Notes under the pieces: model-generated
Database searches by the model: none
Told to the model about the DNA's origin: nothing
What the model saw: the letters and a program-made list of their open reading frames with translations, nothing else
Translations under genes and position numbers: made by a program
In this document: piece by piece, positions 20,674 through 31,072 of the stretch
Layout of the letters: every line of letters starts with the position of its first letter
Numbering within the stretch: position 1 is the stretch's first letter
Assembly: GCA_001931905.2 (NCBI GenBank)
Contig: MSJI02000549.1
Location: 55,943 to 119,942 of the forward strand
Origin: Cladosporium sp. IMV 00045
Taxonomy: Eukaryota; Ascomycota; Dothideomycetes; Cladosporiales; Cladosporiaceae
DNA length: 64,000 bases
Direction of reading: 5' to 3'

Positions 20674-22506
20674 ATGGCGGGCATCTTCGAAGCGCCGCGC
20701 AACAACGGCGGCACCCTCTTCCTTGGTGGTCAGAAGATCTCCGGCACCGACATCAGAGATCAGTGCGTCCAGGCGACCCAGGCGATTGCAAATGTCGTCA
20801 AGTCCTCCTTCGGCCCCAGCGGTCTGGACAAGATGATGGTCGACGACATTGGCGAGGTGACCGTGACCAACGACGGTGCGACGATTCTGAGCTTGTTGAG
20901 CGTGGAGCACCCGGCCGGAAAGATCCTGGTCGATTTGGCACAGCAGCAGGACAGAGAGGTGGGAGACGGAACGACGAGTGTGGTCCTCATAGCCGCCGAG
21001 CTGCTGAGGCGGGCAAATGAGCTGATGAAGATGCGGATACACCCCACGACCATTATCACGGGCTACAGGCTTGCGCTGAGAGAGGCGGTGAGGTACATGA
21101 ACGAGAACATCAGCACCAAGGTCGACAACCTCGGCAGGGACTCGCTCATGGCCATTGCGAGGACCAGCATGTCCTCCAAGATCATTGGCGGCGACTCAGA
21201 GTTCTTCTCCAACATGGTCGTGGATGCCATCACCAGCGTCAAGAGCGTGAACGCCCGCGGCGAGGTCAAGTACCCCGTCAAGGCGGTCAACGTGCTCAAG
21301 GCCCACGGTAAAAGTGCAACCGAGTCTGTCCTTATCAAGGGCTACGCTATGAACTGCACCGTCGCCTCGCAAGCCATGGAGACCCGCATCACCGACGCCA
21401 AAATCGCCGTTCTGGACATCAACCTGCAGAAGGAGCGCATGAAGATGGGCGTGAACGTTGTGATCGACGACCCCGCCCAGCTCGAGAAGATCCGCGAGCG
21501 TGAGGCCGGCATTGTGATCGAGCGCATCGAGTTGATCCTCAAGGCCGGCGCCAACGTTGTTTTCACCACCAAGGGCATCGACGACCTCTGCCTGAAGCAC
21601 TTTGTCGAGAAGGGCGTCATGGGCGTGCGCCGCTGCAAGAAGGAGGATCTCAGACGGATAGCCAAGGCGACCGGCGCACAGATGGTGTCTACACTCGCCG
21701 ACCTGAACGGCGACGAAGTCTTCGACAAGGCCAACCTGGGAGAGGCGAAGGAGGTCGTGCAGGAGCGCATCAGCGACGACGAGTGCATCCTCGTCAAGGG
21801 CCCCAAGGTGCACACCGCCGCGTCCATCATCCTGCGCGGTGCCAACGAGTACAGCTTGGACGAGATGGAGCGCTCCGTGCACGACTCATTATCCGCCGTC
21901 AAGCGCACGCTCGAGTCCGGCAGGATCGTGCCCGGCGGCGGCGCCGTCGAGACCGCGCTGCACATCTACCTCGAGGAGTGGGCCACAAGCGTGGTAAGTT
22001 CCGCGACCCCTCACGCACATCTGATACTAATAGACCATCACCAGGGCTCAAGAGAGCAACTCGCCATCGCAGCCTTCGCCTCCTCCCTGCTCACGATCCC
22101 CACCACCCTCGCCGTGAACGCCGCCAAAGACTCCTCCGACCTGGTGGCCCAGCTGCGCTCTCGCCACGCCCTCTCGCAACGCACGTCGGACCCCGTGCCC
22201 CACCCGCCCGTGCAAACGACCGCGTCAAACGGCCACCCCTCCGCGCCCCCGCAGCCGCCTTCCTCCACCACCTCCGACGCGGACGCCAAAGCCATCGCCA
22301 AAGCCAAGGGCTACCGCAACTACGGGCTCGACCTGACCAAGGGCCGCGTGCACGACAGCATCAAGGCGGGTGTGCTCGAGCCCAGCATGGGCAAGGTCAA
22401 GCAGCTCAAGAGCGCTGTTGAGGCTTGCGTCGCCATCATGCGCATCGACACCCTCATCAAGCTCGACCCGGAGCAGAGGGGTGAGGATGACGGACACGGT
22501 CACTAG
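20674..22506 (+). CDS. TCP1: T-complex protein 1 subunit alpha (CCT1), copy A
   Basis: Subunit of the cytosolic TRiC/CCT chaperonin that folds actin and tubulin. Two exons (20674-21993, 22045-22506) give 593 residues. Family motifs: IANVVKSSFGPSGLDKMMVD, VTNDGATIL (about residue 65), the ATPase motif VGDGTTSVVLIA (about residue 95), VRRCKKEDLRRIAKATGA and VVPGGGAVE-like IVPGGGAVETALHIYLE. The alpha-type features ISGTDIRDQ and WATSVGSREQLAIAAF separate it from the gamma subunit. A Pro/Ser/Ala-rich insert of roughly 40 residues (from about 22170 to 22300) lies before AKGYRNYGLDL, longer than in most CCT1 proteins. The intron is 51 nt with a TACTAAT branch site. From 21718 on, the gene is repeated in block B. 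Confidence 0.95.
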   Translation: MAGIFEAPRNNGGTLFLGGQKISGTDIRDQCVQATQAIANVVKSSFGPSGLDKMMVDDIGEVTVTNDGATILSLLSVEHPAGKILVDLAQQQDREVGDGTTSVVLIAAELLRRANELMKMRIHPTTIITGYRLALREAVRYMNENISTKVDNLGRDSLMAIARTSMSSKIIGGDSEFFSNMVVDAITSVKSVNARGEVKYPVKAVNVLKAHGKSATESVLIKGYAMNCTVASQAMETRITDAKIAVLDINLQKERMKMGVNVVIDDPAQLEKIREREAGIVIERIELILKAGANVVFTTKGIDDLCLKHFVEKGVMGVRRCKKEDLRRIAKATGAQMVSTLADLNGDEVFDKANLGEAKEVVQERISDDECILVKGPKVHTAASIILRGANEYSLDEMERSVHDSLSAVKRTLESGRIVPGGGAVETALHIYLEEWATSVVSSATPHAHLILIDHHQGSREQLAIAAFASSLLTIPTTLAVNAAKDSSDLVAQLRSRHALSQRTSDPVPHPPVQTTASNGHPSAPPQPPSSTTSDADAKAIAKAKGYRNYGLDLTKGRVHDSIKAGVLEPSMGKVKQLKSAVEACVAIMRIDTLIKLDPEQRGEDDGHGH

Positions 22507-23593
22507 AAGATGAAGAAGGAAAATGGAATGATGAGCATGAAAGCATTATTCGTATATTATAGAAAAGAATTCGAAACGAGAGTCAAAGTAATGGCCACGC
22601 ATCCCAGCCTCTTTCGCAAAGACAACTACCTCCTATCACACCTATCTCCACCAATTTCCGGACACAAAAAGCCGTGTTCGATCCACACGTTCTTCGCAAA
22701 GCACGAAGGTAAGGTAGAGTTAGCGTGATTCACCAACAAACCATTCCCTCGCGATCGACTTTTCCATTTTTTTTTATTTTTTTTTTCTGATATATCACGC
22801 GCATTAATGTTTTACATAGCGATCCGAAGGCGAAAGTGACATTTGATCTTCAATCCTAGCTTCCCATTGGCCAAATTCGAGCGCGCGCTAGTAGATTGCC
22901 AGTTTTTGCAGTGAGGTCGTCAGTCGAGGACGCGCGCGGGATGCCTGATTGGGAAGCTCCGCCAGCCGGTCTATATAGTAGCGAGACCATTTGGTTCTCT
23001 CAATCAACGATGTGTAATAAATGTGAAAGGCACGTCCACGAAGAGTTTTCGAGAATTATGATATGTATGTGAAGCACGTTTTGAAAAAGAACAAAATCCT
23101 GATTGCCCAACGTCCTCCAGAAATCCATGTCCATCACGAACGTTGTGGCCAGCGTTCGCTGCCTTTTGGGGCGGGAGATGGTCTTCGGGGATCATTCTTA
23201 TATATTTCATTCTGTATTCGCAGTCACTCGCCATGGAAGAGAGTCATGTCCAACACTCTCGCAACATCAAAAGCACAACGAATCTAGAGAAGGAAAAAGG
23301 TTGGAAAAGCAAAAGAGGCTGTCTATTTTATGCCATGGCCTCGTCGTCCCTATAGCCATACTCTGACCTATGATGCATCATCGTACAATAAAGGAAAAGC
23401 GAAACTAAAAAGCTAAAGCACAAAAAGAACCAAATACGAGAGAGAGAGAGAGAGAGAAAAAGGAAAATCGTCGACCAGCATTACAATCGTGAAACCCTCC
23501 TTCCCTTCCATATCCCCCTTTCACTGCGAAACATACCCAAAGACCTTATTCATCTCATCATCCAACCCTCACCCCTCAAAAAGAACAGAAGTT
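22507..23593. other. Intergenic region between convergent CCT1 and RhoGEF genes, copy A
   Basis: 1,087 bp; the partner in block B is only 607 bp. Similarity to block B is clear for the first 80 bp and again from about 23,300. The middle is strongly diverged or absent in B. It contains T-rich runs near 22,765-22,785 and a (GA)n microsatellite at about 23,438-23,457 that is shorter in block B. No gene was found. Confidence 0.6.
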
Positions 23594-26500
23594 CTACTCC
23601 CTCATCTGCGCCCTCAACCCCACATTCTCCCTCTTCAACCGTCCATTCTCCCTCTTCAGCCTCGCCACCTCCTCCTGCCCCTCCTTAACTTGCCTCTTCA
23701 ACTCCACCACGCCCTCACCACCCCTCACAGCTTTGAGAATCCTGCCCAACTCATCGTTGAATTTCGCGTAAAGCGCCTCGTTCTCCGAGTTGGACTCGCG
23801 GTACAGCTCGTCGAGCTTGCGCGCTTTCGTCTCCGAGACGGCGAGCGAAGAGGCCAAATCCGCGTGGATGGCGGAGATGCGCGACGTGGAAGCTTCGAGG
23901 AGGGTGGGGAGTTGGGTCTCGATTTTGGAGAGGCGTTGGGCGAGGTCGGGCTGGGTTGAGGATGCCGAGAGGGATGCTGACGTCGGGGAGGAGAGGTCGG
24001 ATTTCGCGCTGCGGATGTTCAGGGGGCGGGGGGCGCGGACGGAGCCCGTGCGCGTGGGCGAGAGGGTCAGTTCGTCGCCGATGCGGGTCAGTTCGTCTTG
24101 CATTGCGCTTTGGGAGGCGGTGATGGAGGCGTGCTCGTTTTGCAGGCGCTCGCGGAGTTTTTGGGGCGATTGCACGCGGAGCTTCTTGGCTGCTGAGAGG
24201 GTGTGGCCGTGAGTGGGCACCCCGGTGGCGGTATGCGGTCTTGCAAGTTTCTCGGCTGGGGGAGCTGGTTTCTTCACAATGTTCCCGACACCGGGGCGTT
24301 CGGAAAGACCAGATCTGGTCGGCGTTGATGGGTGCGGTGTCTTGGGAGCCAATGTGGGGATGCTGGACGTTTGACGAACTGGTGTAGTCACTTCATCACT
24401 GCCTGTACTCTTGGGTCTGTATTCCGCAGTACTGTACGCCTTGTTGGGACCAGGAGAATTCTCTTTTCTGAATGAGGAGGGAAGCCTGGATCGTAGCGGC
24501 TCTCTGGTCGGAGACGTGTGTCTGAGGCTGTCTCCACGTGAGGAAGACGGTGTCGAAGGCATTGGTGAGTTGGGCAGAGACTTGTCCAGATTAGCACCAT
24601 TGGGTGGTGGCGCCCGGCGTGTGGCATTTGGTGAGATTGGCTGTTTCAATGGGAACTCCATCTCCTTCAAATCCGAGAGCGAACTACGCCTCTTCTTTTT
24701 GGGTGGACCGGTTGGGATGAAACTTGGATGCTCTCCAATGGTGGAAAGGCCCAGCTGAGGGTTGGATGACGAACCAGGCGAGCCTGCGATATCCTCAAGC
24801 CCTTTACGAGTGTCGTCCTGAGAAATTGGCCGAGCCTGTAGGCGACCGTCAAGATCGGTCGATTGAGAGCGGTGCAACGTTCCGCGTGTGAGACTGCCAG
24901 CAGGACTCTCTCCACGTGTGCTCTTGCTGAGCGTACGCCAGACGGATGACACCTTTGAATCGTGCTCTGACTTGCTATTCTCTCTTGAAAGCCCACCAAA
25001 GCCGAACTTTCTTCTCAAGGAAGATGTGTTCGAGTTGAGCGAGCCAGTGTTGACAGATCTAGATCGCTTGTGTCCGAATGTTGCAACATCGGCCTGATGA
25101 TGAGACTCGGTCAACGGCTCTCCAAAATAGGTATCTGTGTCCTCCACGAATCGATCAAATAGCGCCACGAAGTCATGTGGGTTACCTTCCGTCACGAGCA
25201 ATTCAGTAAACGCCGCCGTCAGTATCCCACGATCTCCGTCATTACCAGTACCATCAAGAAGGTCGGCGAGCAAGCGCATGATGCCCTTGAAGGCCCGCTG
25301 ATTCTGCGGTGCCAGATTCCCAAGCAAGGACGCAAAGTACTCATCGAAATCAGCCGGGAACATAGTTTCGGCCTTGGACTGAATCGTGAGCATCGTTTCA
25401 TAAGGTATGACAGTTCCCAGCTGCTCCTTCCATGCAACGTTCAGGAACTGCTCAAAGGCTGAGTAAAGTACGTCGACCGATGCTTGTGCGGCAATGACCA
25501 TCATGTTTGGGTCCTCTAGAAGACTATTGTAGAGGTCGTTCACCATGAGCTCATCGGCCGTTGCGCGCATCTTGAGATTGCGGCCCACAATGTTGCCCTT
25601 ACGCGCTTGCAAGGCAAGCAAGTAGGCGGATAAAGTATCTTCAAGCTTCTTCACCGGCCCAATCAGACTCTCTGTGGACCGCATGGACGCCTGTGACTTG
25701 GGCGTAGGCTGATCTTTTGATGACGGTCTGCTCTCTCTGCTTGGCGGCTTCGCTGGGACCTGCTGCGGTGGTTGCATGCGCGGCGCTGGGAGGTATGGTG
25801 GATCTTTCTTGATATAGCTGGGTGGAAGTGTTCCAGGACCTGTGCTAGCCGAGAGAAAGCTTGATAGCATCTTCACAGGGGATCGAGGCCTGTGGCGGTG
25901 CGAGCCCTCTCTGGTAGGCACAGGGTGAACCTCCTGTGTTTGCTCTGGCAGCACTTCAAGCTCGATAGATCTCAAGATATCAGCATTGCGTTCCAGCAAA
26001 CTGTTCCTCATCGACGCATGGCTGACACTGAAGTGATTCTCCAGCAAGAAGCTTAGCTTCTTGCGAATGTGAGTGATGGTGTCTCCCATGGGTACGTGCT
26101 CGCGACTCGCTGGGCCATCAATTGAATCGACAGACACACGGCATGTCCCGTCACGCTGAGGCCCGATTGCGATCACAGTCCTGATTCCTTGTTGGCCAGC
26201 GCGAGGTCGCTGTGAGTGCCGGTCCAGATCCAACACGATCCTGGTGGGTGCGTGTCCGTTTCGAGCAGCCACATGCTCCCAGACCGAGTCTTCGAACACA
26301 GCGCTGAACAGACTTATCTGGTCCTGAATCGGATCGCTCGATCGGACGTCCCACTTCGGAGCTTCTCGTTCAATTTCGCTGAACCGGCCTTCCACCTTGG
26401 CTTTGGTGATTTCTTCAATGAGACGTCCAACCTTGCCCTCGTATGAACCCTCGAGTAGATAGGCTACGTGGGCATCAGCCACCGAGCCGCCCTGTGCACT

Positions 26501-28234
26501 TGTATGTTCTGGCAGTGGGGAAAACGTCACAACTTGAAGTGCTTGGTTTTCAAGTGCTTGTGAGACCTCATATGCGCTAGATTGAACGCGGCGGATGAAC
26601 CGCAAATCCTGATGTCTTGCGTGTGGCTGTGATCGTTGGAGGTGACTGCCATCCAGCTCTGTCATTAGAGTTCGCGCGGACGACGCCGAGTCTTCGAGCT
26701 TCTCGAGGAAGACGATGCTGTCGGTGAAGACGAGGAGAATCGTTGCCTGCATGACACATCCTTCTGGCTTGTACGGTGGCACAATTTCCAGTGCATCTAC
26801 TGCAGTGACGAGACGTCCTGTCATCTCAGCATCCGTGGGCCATCCATAAACCTTGGAGCGCATCTTCTCAGCTACGTTCAAGGCTTCCAAATCGGCATCC
26901 TCCTTTGTGCAGATGTCCGAGATGATGTCGCGTGCTTTCATCAAATGTTGGAGAGCAGGGTGCTTTGTTGGCAGCTGTTTAGATATGCTGTCGATGTAGA
27001 GAGTATAACGTGGAAGACGCTGAACCGGCTCAATCAGCAAAGATGTCAGCTTCTGTTCGCCGACATCGTGAAGAGCCGCAGATAGCGCAGTTTCACTGCC
27101 ACGAAGGGTTTGCCGACATAGAAGCGCTGCCGGGCCGTGTGACTTGATGTAGGATGCGTAAGAGCCAGCAAATTTGGGAAACCATTCACAAAAGCATTTC
27201 GCAATTGCAACGACTCCTTGCGTGTCTTCTGCGATCTCCTGTCGGGCTTGCTGTGCTGTGGGTTCGTCCTCGGTCATCGCCTCGATGTCTTGTATCGCAA
27301 CCTCCTCTGTGGCATCAAGCACCTCGCGCAGAGCTTCATAGAATGATTGGTTGAGCTCAGCCACATCGCGCACCTCATCAGGAATGATCTCCTTAAGCTG
27401 TTTCTTCCCGTGCTCGTTGAGGTCGCCTCCAAGGCCGTCTGCTATCGATTCAAGCTCGTGCACTCGGGCGACATAGTTTCCTTCTGTCTCAAAGAGCTCC
27501 GAGATTTCCTTTCGTGCATTTTCCTTTTGCGACTTCAAAAACGACGTGCCTCTGCCAGCACTGTTCACCTTGGAGGGTGCGCGCCTGAGTTTCGAGGTAG
27601 GCAGAAAAGAAGGCTCGCCCAGTGCTGCGACTAGCTCGGCATACTGACCGTAGCGATGCTTCAACAGCTCGGCGTCGTCTAGAGGCTCCTCCTCTTCCGA
27701 ATCTGATCGCTTCGGGGCCTCTTTGATCGTTCCAGACGGCAATACTACGTCGACATCAAGCCATGGCAAGGTCTGTTCGCCAAAGACACGAGCGAGGTCA
27801 TCAGTGACTTCGTCGACGTTCTCAATCTTGGTCATGCGACTCGCCAGGATGGCAATGTGATCGTCTCCAAATAGTGCGGCCAGCGGTGTCCTCGATTGCG
27901 CCTGCCACGCCTTTTTCACGCCATCAGGCAGTTCCGTGAAGTATTTCTTAAGTCCGAAGGCAATGCTGCGGCATACCTCGTCGCCTTGTTCCTCTCTGGG
28001 CAGGTTGCTAACGGCAGAGTAAAGGGGGGAGTTTGGCGAGACGGCCAGTCGCGCGTAGGATCCCAGTCCGGCGGGCGTAAAGATGTGAACCTGGATGCGC
28101 GAGCTCGTCGCGTTGATGGATGCGGCGGCGCCATGGAAGATGAGTAGAGGCGAGTTGGCGAGCAGAGGGTCGGTGGTGTGGTAGAGCGCGAGCTCGCCAG
28201 AGAGCGCTGGTGGAGCGGTGACCACTACGGCCAT
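23594..28234 (-). CDS. Bud3-like Rho guanine nucleotide exchange factor, copy A
   Basis: Single-exon 1,546-residue protein. A DH (RhoGEF) domain spans about residues 240-440: ARKEISELFETEGNYV, then LLCRQTLRGSETALSAALHD and KLTSLLIEPVQRLPRYTLYI, the CR3 helix signature. A PH-like region follows. The middle (about 800-1000) has helical sequence such as NLKMRATADELMVNDLYNSL, reminiscent of a GAP-like fold without a clear catalytic Arg. A long Ser/Pro-rich disordered region ends in a coiled coil (LKRENGRLKRENVGLRAQMR). The N-terminal region before DH and the total length resemble fungal Bud3, a GEF acting at septa and bud sites; this assignment is from memory of the family and moderately sure. 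The block B copy has the same length and about 34 residue differences. Confidence 0.85.
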   Translation of the reverse strand: MAVVVTAPPALSGELALYHTTDPLLANSPLLIFHGAAASINATSSRIQVHIFTPAGLGSYARLAVSPNSPLYSAVSNLPREEQGDEVCRSIAFGLKKYFTELPDGVKKAWQAQSRTPLAALFGDDHIAILASRMTKIENVDEVTDDLARVFGEQTLPWLDVDVVLPSGTIKEAPKRSDSEEEEPLDDAELLKHRYGQYAELVAALGEPSFLPTSKLRRAPSKVNSAGRGTSFLKSQKENARKEISELFETEGNYVARVHELESIADGLGGDLNEHGKKQLKEIIPDEVRDVAELNQSFYEALREVLDATEEVAIQDIEAMTEDEPTAQQARQEIAEDTQGVVAIAKCFCEWFPKFAGSYASYIKSHGPAALLCRQTLRGSETALSAALHDVGEQKLTSLLIEPVQRLPRYTLYIDSISKQLPTKHPALQHLMKARDIISDICTKEDADLEALNVAEKMRSKVYGWPTDAEMTGRLVTAVDALEIVPPYKPEGCVMQATILLVFTDSIVFLEKLEDSASSARTLMTELDGSHLQRSQPHARHQDLRFIRRVQSSAYEVSQALENQALQVVTFSPLPEHTSAQGGSVADAHVAYLLEGSYEGKVGRLIEEITKAKVEGRFSEIEREAPKWDVRSSDPIQDQISLFSAVFEDSVWEHVAARNGHAPTRIVLDLDRHSQRPRAGQQGIRTVIAIGPQRDGTCRVSVDSIDGPASREHVPMGDTITHIRKKLSFLLENHFSVSHASMRNSLLERNADILRSIELEVLPEQTQEVHPVPTREGSHRHRPRSPVKMLSSFLSASTGPGTLPPSYIKKDPPYLPAPRMQPPQQVPAKPPSRESRPSSKDQPTPKSQASMRSTESLIGPVKKLEDTLSAYLLALQARKGNIVGRNLKMRATADELMVNDLYNSLLEDPNMMVIAAQASVDVLYSAFEQFLNVAWKEQLGTVIPYETMLTIQSKAETMFPADFDEYFASLLGNLAPQNQRAFKGIMRLLADLLDGTGNDGDRGILTAAFTELLVTEGNPHDFVALFDRFVEDTDTYFGEPLTESHHQADVATFGHKRSRSVNTGSLNSNTSSLRRKFGFGGLSRENSKSEHDSKVSSVWRTLSKSTRGESPAGSLTRGTLHRSQSTDLDGRLQARPISQDDTRKGLEDIAGSPGSSSNPQLGLSTIGEHPSFIPTGPPKKKRRSSLSDLKEMEFPLKQPISPNATRRAPPPNGANLDKSLPNSPMPSTPSSSRGDSLRHTSPTREPLRSRLPSSFRKENSPGPNKAYSTAEYRPKSTGSDEVTTPVRQTSSIPTLAPKTPHPSTPTRSGLSERPGVGNIVKKPAPPAEKLARPHTATGVPTHGHTLSAAKKLRVQSPQKLRERLQNEHASITASQSAMQDELTRIGDELTLSPTRTGSVRAPRPLNIRSAKSDLSSPTSASLSASSTQPDLAQRLSKIETQLPTLLEASTSRISAIHADLASSLAVSETKARKLDELYRESNSENEALYAKFNDELGRILKAVRGGEGVVELKRQVKEGQEEVARLKRENGRLKRENVGLRAQMRE

Positions 28235-28861
28235 GGTCGAGTGTATGCGGCCGGTGGTGGCTACCTATTCGCAACAGTGGGCATGCATGCGAGCGAGGCT
28301 CGGGCCCGGCGTGCGCGTTGGTGGGAGCTGGCAGTGGTGGTGGTGGTGGTGGTCGTGTTGCAGTGGTGTGAGATTGGTCGTGGTGGTCTCGGAGCGGTCG
28401 CAGGCTGCTTGTTGTTGTTGTTGTGGGAGTGGTGTTGGACAGGTCTGTCGCTTTGATATTATTACGGCGGGCAGGTAAACAAACGGAACGGGAGTGTTGG
28501 TGGCACTGAGGTTAGGTTGGGTGGCACGGCGCGAGCAGCTGCATGTCAATGGCAGGATCTTGGTGGTGATTGGGGTGTGGCGGACCCCATGCGGGCACAC
28601 TAAAGGACTAGGGGGAGATGCTAGGGCACAAGGGCAAGATGCTAGGAGATGGGCGAGATGGGGGCGAGCGAGGGCGGCTTTGGGCAAGTCATGCAGACTG
28701 ACTTGAGCTTGCCTTGTTTCAGCCTGCGTGAGCGTCTGTCTGCGGCCCGTCCAACGCCAGACAGGTACCGTGTGGCTGGATCACTAAGTAAACAGTTCTT
28801 GACAGCATACTTCATACACCATCTCCCAAAGTGGTAGATGCAAAAGGAATCAACATCAATA
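28235..28861. promoter_or_regulatory. Divergent intergenic region between RhoGEF and DCC1, copy A
   Basis: 627 bp (616 in block B). It contains a GGT-rich simple repeat around 28,335-28,365 and a TTG repeat near 28,410-28,420, both shorter in block B. No gene was found. Confidence 0.5.
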
Positions 28862-29985
28862 ATGTCTACTCAAGCAGACTCTGGCATACCGCTGTCATTG
28901 CTGCCCGAAGAGCAACATCAACCATTCCGTTTGCTTGAACTTCCTCCAGAGTTGTTAACCCTTCTGACATCTGAGAATCCTCCGACGTGAGTAAAGACAA
29001 AATGTTCGAAAGTCGAATGGCCATTCCGATCGTTGCTCATCCATCACACAGTCTACAACTAAAATCCTCGGATGCTCCCTCAGGCGAGGCAGGCGGACTA
29101 GCGGTCCTCTGCACTCCGGATAAAACCTACAACATCCGCCAGAAGAACTCATCAAATACAGTCCACATCCTCCAACCAGGAAACGAAAGCACAATACCAT
29201 CCAGCACAGCAAGCGAAGTCCAACAACCGCAGTTAGTCGGGATCTCAAAACCAGAATCCACTCTGGAAACCCTCCCTGGATCAAAATCCCTCGCCGCCGC
29301 CCATATTCGCCAACTCCTCCCAATCCTCACCAGCACCGGCCAAACGACAGCAACAACTCCCCCCTTGACAAAACCACAACTCTTCTCACACATCCCCTTC
29401 AGCGACGCAGAGTGCGAAGAAGCCTACCGCGAACTATCCTGTTACACAGACCATACCAACAACCACTGCATCTGCCCCAGCGCCCAAGTCAAACTCCAAA
29501 CCTGGCTATCGCTCCTTCAAAACGCGCGCGCGAACGCCGTAGACTTACTCACCGAACTTGACCAAGACTCCATTCTAAGTCTCAAAGACGGGCTCGAAGA
29601 CCTTCCAGCCGGTCTCTTCGAGGCAATCCTCCAGGCCTTCACCCCAACCCCACCATCAGAAGGCAAAACATCAATCGACCAAGACCGTCTAGTCCGCCAT
29701 GTAGGCCTATCCCGACTCGAAGTCGACGCCGCCAAACTCCCCATTCCTCCAGCCACTTTCAAGACGGCGTGGAAGGACGCTCTGCCCGAACAGTTGCGTG
29801 ACAAGGTCGATTTCGCTCTGATAGCTGATCGCCACGTGCTCAGCGCTGGAGGGAGAGCGATAGCTTTCAAAGACTACGCGGTCGATCTGAGTCCTGGAGA
29901 CGGCACGGCTGTGACGGAGGGGAAATCGGCGCTGGGGACGAAGAGGAAGTGGCACGACAAATTCAAGCCGGTGAATAAGGCTTGA
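28862..29985 (+). CDS. DCC1: Sister chromatid cohesion protein Dcc1, copy A
   Basis: Component of the Ctf18-Dcc1-Ctf8-RFC alternative clamp loader that acts on PCNA at forks and supports cohesion. Two exons (28862-28986, 29052-29985; 65-nt intron) give 352 residues. The family appears in LLELPPELLTLLTSENPPTL, LKSSDAPSGEAGGLAVLCT-like and DKTYNIRQKNSSNTVHIL. The middle winged-helix part includes SLKDGLEDLPAGLFEAIL. The C-terminus FKTAWKDALPEQL followed by RHVLSAGGRAIAFKDYAVDL is the winged-helix tail that binds Ctf18 and Pol epsilon in yeast. The short first exon was placed by family similarity and is conserved, with its donor, in block B. Confidence 0.9.
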
Positions 29986-30145
29986 TGCTGTTGAGAGTCC
30001 TCTCAATTTCTTCCGGAGAATTGAGCCCGAAGGCGTCTTCAAATATTGAAGACCTCATCAGAAGAAAAAAGAATCAGAATATTATTATACCCACACACGC
30101 TAAAATCTCAAAAAGAGCAAGGTATCCCATGCCATCTCCCTCACA

Positions 30146-31072
30146 TCACATAGGCAAACCCCTCATCTCCCCCTCCGACCAGTACAACCTCATATTCTCC
30201 GCCCTCAACTCCTTTACCTCCGCATCCAAATGCTCCCACAACACCTCGCCAAACCCATCCAGCACCTCCCCCAACTCCCTAAACCTCAATTCCCTCTCAC
30301 CACTCCTACACTCCTCCACATACCTGTCCAACTCCTCCAACCCGTTGTGAATTTGCTTGTGCTGCGAGAGCAGCTCGAGTTCCTTGCGGAACGCCGGCAT
30401 GCGCTTCGCCAGCACGGGGAAAATGTGCCGCTCCTCGATCGTGTGGTGGATGGTCAGGTGGTGGGAGAAGTCGGCGCAGGTCTGCAGGAAGGCGCGCAGC
30501 GTCATGCCTTGGGGTTTTTTGGAGGTGGCGCACGCGGTGTGTAGGACGTGCCAGGTTTGGCGGAAGTTGTTGTGCTGTTTGGTGTCTTGTCAGATTTGGT
30601 CTTTTCCATCTGTGTACGGGAGAAGGAAGGGGATGTGAAGACGTACGAACATGTCCATGTGCTCCGCCATGCGGTTGTACACTCTGAACTGCGCCGGGGT
30701 CAATTTGGGCAGGTCTTTTTGCTCTTCCTGCTTCGGTGCCGCTGCGGCTGTTGGTTCGTCTTTTTTGGGGATGCCGTTGGCTTCCATTTCGCGGCATGCG
30801 TCGTTGTCGGCCATGGTGTTGTTGGTGTTGCTACTGTCCGATCGCTGGTGGTGTTTCCTCGCCGTGCTTGACAGCGCTCTCTTGCTTCCTGTGTCTTCTT
30901 TGGAAGAATCCCTCTTGATCGTCCAAGTCGCGGCGCGGAGGGACGTTTGTACAAAATGCGACAGCACTGAAGACGAAGCGCTCGTGGAACAATAATGTAC
31001 ACGATCAAGGCGGCGAATGCGCGGAACGGCGGCGGCGGCGAGGACACTGGAGCGCGAAAGGCGGACGAGCAT
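30146..31072 (-). CDS. Hemerythrin-domain (HHE) protein, copy A, intact
   Basis: Two exons (30647-31072, 30146-30574; 72-nt intron) give 284 residues from the ATG at 31072. The HHE four-helix bundle carries diiron-type ligands: helix A MFHNNFRQTWHVLHTA, helix B HHLTIHHTIEERHIFPVL, helix C HKQIHNGLEELDRYV and helix D LWEHLDAEVKELRAE. The N-terminal 85 residues (MLVRLSRSSVLAAAAVPRIR and onwards) are rich in Arg, Ser and Ala and poor in acids, which suggests a mitochondrial presequence. A downstream in-frame ATG at 30814 (MADNDACREM) would give a 198-residue cytosolic form. Oxygen, iron or redox sensing is plausible for the fold but not shown. The block B copy has lost the centre of this gene. 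Confidence 0.85.
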
